DNA of 64,000 nt, from positions 1 to 64,000 of the forward strand of contig CANRET010000004.1 of the NCBI GenBank assembly GCA_947629715.1, in the 5' to 3' direction. The stretch is from an uncultured Akkermansia sp. GTDB taxonomy: Bacteria > Verrucomicrobiota > Verrucomicrobiia > Verrucomicrobiales > Akkermansiaceae. Position numbers and translations under genes: made by a program. The notes below the pieces were generated by a model. That model was not told where the DNA came from, did not search any database, and saw nothing but the letters and a program-made list of their open reading frames with translations. This document shows, in pieces, positions 58,793 to 64,000 of this stretch. Numbering within the stretch: the stretch's first letter is position 1; each line of letters starts with the position of its first letter.

Positions 58793-60911
58793 TCATGCTT
58801 CCCTCCCATGAATTACATTTTCTTGGGACGGATGTGGATTCGACCCCGTTTTGAAAAATGCACGAAAAAACGCGTCTTCTTTCACGATTCCCCACTCGTC
58901 ACTGTGGTCTTTTTTTGTCCATGCCATGAGCTCCGGTTTGAAACCGTGCTGTTTGAGGATTTGGATGATGTCAACGTAGTCCTCGCAGAGTTTGGCAGGA
59001 AACTGGCTATGACTTGCCTGGCTAAGGTCGGACAGGATACGATCTGTCATGTCCTTGGGGATGCGGGCGCCGAGCTTCAGCAGCGGCTCGATTTTCTCCG
59101 GATCCACGACCCGGAGTTCTCCGGGGTCGATTCCCTTTTCCTTGAGCAACTTCACGACCTCCACCGCACCTTCCTTCATCGCGAGGCTCATGGCGGAGTC
59201 CTTGGAGTCCTCTTCCTCTACGCACACGGTCGGATCCACTCCGGCGTCCAGCAGACGCTTGGCAATCTTGCCGCCCCAAATACCGTTGATCATGAGGGTG
59301 GTCCATCCGGTGGGCGGCCAGTTCTGTTTACTTTTCGCTAGCGGGTCGGCGCCGGCGTCGAGCAGCATGAGGGCTAACTTTTCCCGTCTGGCGGGGGATA
59401 TCTCCGGTCTTAGTTCCTCAGCGAGGATGTCCTTGGGTACGTCCGCTCCCGCCTTGATCAACTGCTCCACCATGTGCAGGATGTCCGCCTCGATTTTCCC
59501 ACTGACGCGGTGAATGTAATCTTCGTCAAAATCTGCTCTAAGTCCGCCGCAAGCGGCATAGTAAATTGACTCCATTCCCCGCAGAATCTTTGGCGTGCAC
59601 ATCGGCTCCGGCGTCCAGCAGACGTTTCACGATCTCGGTGCGATGTGTAGCATTTTCCTTCCCCCCTGCGGAATTAGCGGCTGCCATCAGCGGAGTCATG
59701 CCGTAGGGTTCTTTTTGATCGTCTTTCGCCTTTTTACCCGGTGTATTGGGGTTAGCTCCGTGGGCGAGGAGCAGTTTCACATCCGTAAGGTTAACCTCGT
59801 CTGCTGCTTGATGAAGAAGTGTTGCAGAGTTTTCGTACGATAGTTTTGAGTTGATGCCGGTGTTCAGTGTCACCGGCAATGTGTTCACATCAGTCTTGGC
59901 TCCGGCATCAATGAGAGCGAGGATAAAGCTTGCGCTTTTGTAGTCATCCTGCTTCGTTGCCTTTTCCAAAATTTTGTCCGGCTCCCGGAGCGTCGCGCCC
60001 GCCTTGAGAAGCGTTTCCAGCATGGCCCCGTCGCCCTTTTTGATGACCGCCTCCATGAGCTTTTCGTTCTTGGCGTCCAGTCCGGCGTCCAGCAGAGCTT
60101 GCAGCATTTTTGCATCGGAGATGGAAGAAAATAATTCCTGGTTTTGGAGCAGAGACGAATCTTGTTTCAGGAGCGCGAGTACGGTTTCTTTTTGCTTCAG
60201 TTGAAGCGCGATCCTCATCTGCAGCCCGGGATCAACAATGCCTGTCCTCACCCCGAGCGCGCGGAGGAGTTGCAGCGGTTCCGCTTTTGCGCTGGAGAGG
60301 TCCTCCGGGAGAACGAACTTTCGTGCGCCGATGCGGTAAAGCAAGGCAAGTTTGATGGGACCTCCCTGAAAATACTCCATCTTCCATTCCGCTTTTTTAA
60401 GACTACTGAAATCTTTTGCCGCACGCAGTTGGGAAACCACACTTGCTTCCTTTTCGTATTCTGAAGAGAAGGAGTTTTTCTCAATTTTCCCCGGAATATT
60501 CAGTTGATAGGCGTACATGTCACGCGCTTCCTGGCGGCTCAGCGGCTGTTTTTCCTTCTCGAGCGCTGTCAGGAATTCGCGCATGTCTCCGTGAGCCACG
60601 TTGCCCGCCGTCTTGCCTTTCTCGCTTTTGAGTGAAGCATCCGCGCCCTTCGCTACGAGCCAGCAGACGGCAAGACGATTGCCCTGCGCGGCGGCGTGCA
60701 TGAGGGCGGTCTGTCCGTGTTTGTTCACGGCATTCACGTTGCCGCCCCTTTCAATCGCCTTGAGCTTTTGGAGCAGGGAAGCCGCCTTCTTCTGTTCCTT
60801 GTTGAGCTTGGCGTCCTTCGCCTGCTTCCCCGTACCTGCCGGGAAGAGTGTGGATTGCAAAATTAAATGCAACAGGTTCTTGGCACCAAAAAGGGGCGCC
60901 ATGAAGTTCAA
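58793..60911 (-). pseudogene. Degraded ankyrin-repeat paralog 3 (frameshift, signal peptide lost)
   Basis: ORFs 59538..60911 and 58793..59602 are consecutive parts of one ankyrin protein in different frames; LFPAGTGKQAKDAKLNKEQKKAASLLQKLKAIERGG matches paralogs but the sequence upstream differs. Confidence 0.8.
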
Positions 60912-61079
60912 AGCATGCTGGAGTCATTCCGTTCAAAACAACCAAGCGAAATTCGCAAAATACGATGCTGTGGCGCTGTGGAGGGAAAGTTTCACGGCGC
61001 GTCAGCTTGAAGGGCCACAAATGATGCTGGGACGGGCCACACCTCAGAGGGATCGTAAATGGGCAATCGCCTCGAGAGG

Positions 61080-62465
61080 TCAGGGCTGCGTAGCGCCGAT
61101 ATGATCTGTCCCTACCTCGCCATACAGGGTGAAGCCGGTGCATTCACGGATGGTAACGGGCACTATTTCGCCCACTTTGACCGTTCCCTGTTCAATAATC
61201 ACAGGCTTGTTCTGGGATGTGCGTCCCTGCAAGCGGTTGGCGTTGGTCTTGCTGGGACCGTCCACGAGGATGATCTGCCGGGAACCTACGAGAGCCATAT
61301 TGCGCGCGATGGCAATACGGTTAACGGTGTCAAGCAGGTCGTGATTGCGAGCTTCTTTCTCGCGCAGGCATACTTGGTCCGGCATATCAGCCGCCGGTGT
61401 GCCGCGTCTCGGAGAATACTGGAAGATAAAGGCATTGTCGAACTTGATTTGCTCCACTGCGGATTTGGTGAGCAGGTAATCTTCCTGAGTTTCTCCGGGA
61501 AAGCCTACGATGACATCCGTGGTGATGGCCAAATCCGGTCGGGCAGTCCGCATGGCTTCGCAGAGGGCCATGTACTTCTCCTGGCGGTAGGGACGTTTCA
61601 TCAGCCGCAAGATACGGTCGCTTCCGCTCTGCATGGGGAAGTGGATATGGCTGCAGAGCTTCGGCAGATAGGAGAAAGCCTGCACCAGATCTTCGCGGAA
61701 ACCGATGGGGTGCGGAGACGTGAAGCGGATGCGCTCCAGGCCCTCCACCTCGTGCACGGCTTCCAGCAGTCGCACAAAAGCGCCCCGACCTTCCGCCACC
61801 GGTTCATGGCGACCGTAGCGGTTTACAATCTGCCCGAGCAGTGTCACTTCCTTCACGCCGTTATCCACCAGACGGCGCACTTCGTCAAGGATATCTGCTG
61901 CCGGTCTGCTTCGTTCTTCCCCGCGTGTGAAAGGTACGATGCAGTAGGAGCAGCGCATTTCGCACCCCTGCATGATGGAGACAAAAGCCGAACATGAGGA
62001 GCGCACCGGCAGGTGATCGCGAATGCGGTTATGGGCATCCTGCAGGTCATCCGCCTCGCATATCTGCGCCCCCTTGAGACGCACGCCATGTTGCGGATTC
62101 GCCATGCGTTCCTTCAGCAGGGCGTCGCACAATGGGAAGACGCGGTGATAGCAGCGTGTGCCAGTCACGACGTCCAACCGAGGCACGGCGTCGAAAAGTT
62201 CGCGCGTTTTGCTCTGCACCATGCAGCCCATAAAACCGAACACTATCCACGGGCGTTCGGATGCCTTCGAGCAGAGCAAGCCCATTTTCCCGAGAGCCTT
62301 CAGCTCTGCCTTCTCGCGTACGGAGCAGGTGTTGATAAGCACCACATCCGCGTCCTGTTCGGATTCCGCCAGCTTGTATCCTCCCGCCAGGAACATGGCG
62401 GCTACCTGCTCGGAGTCACGCTCGTTCATCTGGCAGCCGTAAGTTTTAATATAGACGGAAGGCAT
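61080..62465 (-). CDS. miaB: tRNA-2-methylthio-N6-dimethylallyladenosine synthase
   Basis: MPSVYIKTYGCQMNERDSEQVAAMFLAGGYKL, QGCEMRCSYCIVPFTRGEERSRP (radical SAM CxxxCxxC), C-terminal TRAM-like region. Confidence 0.96.
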   Translation of the reverse strand: MPSVYIKTYGCQMNERDSEQVAAMFLAGGYKLAESEQDADVVLINTCSVREKAELKALGKMGLLCSKASERPWIVFGFMGCMVQSKTRELFDAVPRLDVVTGTRCYHRVFPLCDALLKERMANPQHGVRLKGAQICEADDLQDAHNRIRDHLPVRSSCSAFVSIMQGCEMRCSYCIVPFTRGEERSRPAADILDEVRRLVDNGVKEVTLLGQIVNRYGRHEPVAEGRGAFVRLLEAVHEVEGLERIRFTSPHPIGFREDLVQAFSYLPKLCSHIHFPMQSGSDRILRLMKRPYRQEKYMALCEAMRTARPDLAITTDVIVGFPGETQEDYLLTKSAVEQIKFDNAFIFQYSPRRGTPAADMPDQVCLREKEARNHDLLDTVNRIAIARNMALVGSRQIILVDGPSKTNANRLQGRTSQNKPVIIEQGTVKVGEIVPVTIRECTGFTLYGEVGTDHIGATQP

Positions 62466-62472
62466 GGCAGTA

Positions 62473-63129
62473 TCAGGCTTCATAAGTTGTGGGATCGGGC
62501 ACACCGCTTGCAAGGAAAGCCTCTCGCCTCTCCCGACATGTGCCGCAGCGTCCGCAATGTCGCTCGCCGCCGCAATAGCAGGAATACGTGTGAGAAAAGT
62601 CCACACCGAGTTGCGCGCCCAGTTCCACAATCTGTGCCTTGCTCATGGATATGAAGGGCCGCAGCAACTGCACGCCCGCGTAACTTCCCAGCTCGATGGC
62701 ACGAGACATGGCTTGCATGAAGGATTCACGGCAATCCGGATAGATGGCGTGGTCGCCCGAGTGCGCGGCGATCACCACCCCCTGAGCGCCGCAGCTCTCC
62801 GCGATACCGGCCGCCACGGAAAGAAAAATGCCGTTGCGAAAGGGCACCACGGTGGCACGCATATTTTGCTCGTCATATTCGCCGGCGGGTATCGCGGACG
62901 CCCCGCTCAGCAATGCACTGGACAGGTGAGGCGCGAGAGCTGAAAGATCGACTACGCGATGAGGAATATTCAACGTGCGAGCCTGACGTTCTGCACAGGC
63001 CAACTCACGGTCGGCATGGTTGGAACCGTAGCGGAAAGAGAGCGCCGCTATCGGCTCATGTTCGCGTGCTGCCCAGTGCAGAGCCGTGGCGGAATCCACG
63101 CCGCCGGAGAGGAGAATGAGGCATTTCAT
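62473..63129 (-). CDS. queC: 7-cyano-7-deazaguanine synthase
   Basis: MKCLILLSGGVDSATALHWA, FRYGSNHADRELACAERQA, CYCGGERHCGRCGTCRERREAF. Confidence 0.96.
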   Translation of the reverse strand: MKCLILLSGGVDSATALHWAAREHEPIAALSFRYGSNHADRELACAERQARTLNIPHRVVDLSALAPHLSSALLSGASAIPAGEYDEQNMRATVVPFRNGIFLSVAAGIAESCGAQGVVIAAHSGDHAIYPDCRESFMQAMSRAIELGSYAGVQLLRPFISMSKAQIVELGAQLGVDFSHTYSCYCGGERHCGRCGTCRERREAFLASGVPDPTTYEA

Positions 63130-63146
63130 AGGGCGTTTTTCGGCAA

Positions 63147-63563
63147 TCAGGCCGGGCGGTTTTCAGGGTTGTGTTCTGCCGAGGTGGTAAGCCGAATGCC
63201 GCCACGTGGTGAGAAACGGCCGACTACGCGCATCCAGCGCGGTTGCACTGCGGCGGTCAAGTCGTCCAATATGCGGTTGATCACCTGTTCATTGAAGGCG
63301 GGATAATTGCGAAAAGAAACGAGGTAGTACTTCAAGCTTTTGGTTTCCAGCACGCGTTCTGCCGGCACGTAAGAAATGCTCAGCGAACAGCTGTCCGGCT
63401 GCCCTGTCACAGGGCAGAGAGAAGAGAACTCCTCCGTTTCCAGCGTCACCACGTAGGTTCGCTGCGGACTGCGGTTGGGGAAGGTCTCCAATTTTGCTTC
63501 ATCCGGGGAGGCGAAAAACTCGCTGTGCCTGCCCAACAAGGAGAGTTTTTGTTCTTGATCCAT
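63147..63563 (-). CDS. queF: NADPH-dependent 7-cyano-7-deazaguanine reductase
   Basis: FSSLCPVTGQPDSCSLSISYVPAERVLETKSLKYYLVSFRNYPAFNEQVINRILDDL. Confidence 0.96.
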   Translation of the reverse strand: MDQEQKLSLLGRHSEFFASPDEAKLETFPNRSPQRTYVVTLETEEFSSLCPVTGQPDSCSLSISYVPAERVLETKSLKYYLVSFRNYPAFNEQVINRILDDLTAAVQPRWMRVVGRFSPRGGIRLTTSAEHNPENRPA

Positions 63564-63569
63564 GGCGCT

Positions 63570-64000
63570 TCAAAGCTTGATGAGTTGATACGAATCGCGT
63601 CCGTCCTTCATGCCCCAGCCGAGCTCTGCCAAACGGGCGCGCAGGGCATCCGACTTCGCCCAATCTTTGGAGAGGCGAGCTTGCCAGCGCTGATCTGCAA
63701 GCGTTTTCACCTCTTCCGGCGCTTCCGGTTGTTCTTCCTCCGGCGGCGGAAGCGTTAACCCCAGCGCTTCGATCATGAAACGCAGTGCGCTGCGTGCGGA
63801 ATGGGCCTCCTGAGGACTCAGTTCCGAGGTTTTCAGGCTATGCAGCGCGCTGAAGACATGTCCCAGCGCTTCGGGCGTATTAAGATCGTCCAGCAGACTT
63901 TGCCAAGCGGGGGCAAAAACGCCGAGTTGAGGAGGATTCTTCACCAGTTCACGGTAGGAGGGGACTGCTTTATCGCCGGCTCGTTCCGCGAGGGCAGCGT
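63570..64000 (-). CDS. cysS: Cysteinyl-tRNA synthetase, C-terminal part (N-terminus off the right edge)
   Basis: LLDDLNTPEALGHVFSALHSL...RWQARLSKDWAKSDALRARLAELGWGMKDGRDSYQL; frame open to the window edge. Confidence 0.88.
   Translation of the reverse strand, partial: AALAERAGDKAVPSYRELVKNPPQLGVFAPAWQSLLDDLNTPEALGHVFSALHSLKTSELSPQEAHSARSALRFMIEALGLTLPPPEEEQPEAPEEVKTLADQRWQARLSKDWAKSDALRARLAELGWGMKDGRDSYQLIKL

Noticed and set aside
61080-62630. Extended miaB ORF start at 62630
   Set aside because: The extension overlaps queC; the family-typical start is MPSVYIKTYGCQMNERD at 62465.

Overview
The window is a GC-rich bacterial chromosome segment, most likely Verrucomicrobiota and Akkermansia-like (inferred from an autotransporter-type signal peptide MKLHLPSSLRRALLACLAAAA, a TIGR04073-like protein and the overall gene set; not proven). 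It is mostly densely packed housekeeping genes: ppk1, pssA, alaS, queD/queC/queF, ribE, mutY, dinB, trpBA, mrp, panE, xerC/D, pgsA, aroK, dapF, topB, miaB and a partial cysS, plus tRNA-Leu and tRNA-Ser. Accessory features include: (1) a giant autotransporter-type beta-strand-repeat protein running off the left edge, with an exact 570-bp internal duplication and an array of dyad repeats upstream that includes a perfect 19-bp inverted pair; (2) an AT-rich type II restriction-modification pair inserted without an evident scar between alaS and pssA; (3) a locus at about 51.6-61 kb with three paralogous secreted ankyrin-repeat genes (one degraded), an AAA/DUF4143 ATPase, a transposase remnant, and duplicated upstream DNA carrying TGTCCAAAA tandem repeats; (4) several uncharacterised proteins, including one built of four degenerate ~85-aa repeats. 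Three genes have promoter-like sequences placed so that the predicted transcript would be leaderless. No CRISPR array, rRNA operon or intact prophage was seen. All family calls come from reading motifs; no database search was run.
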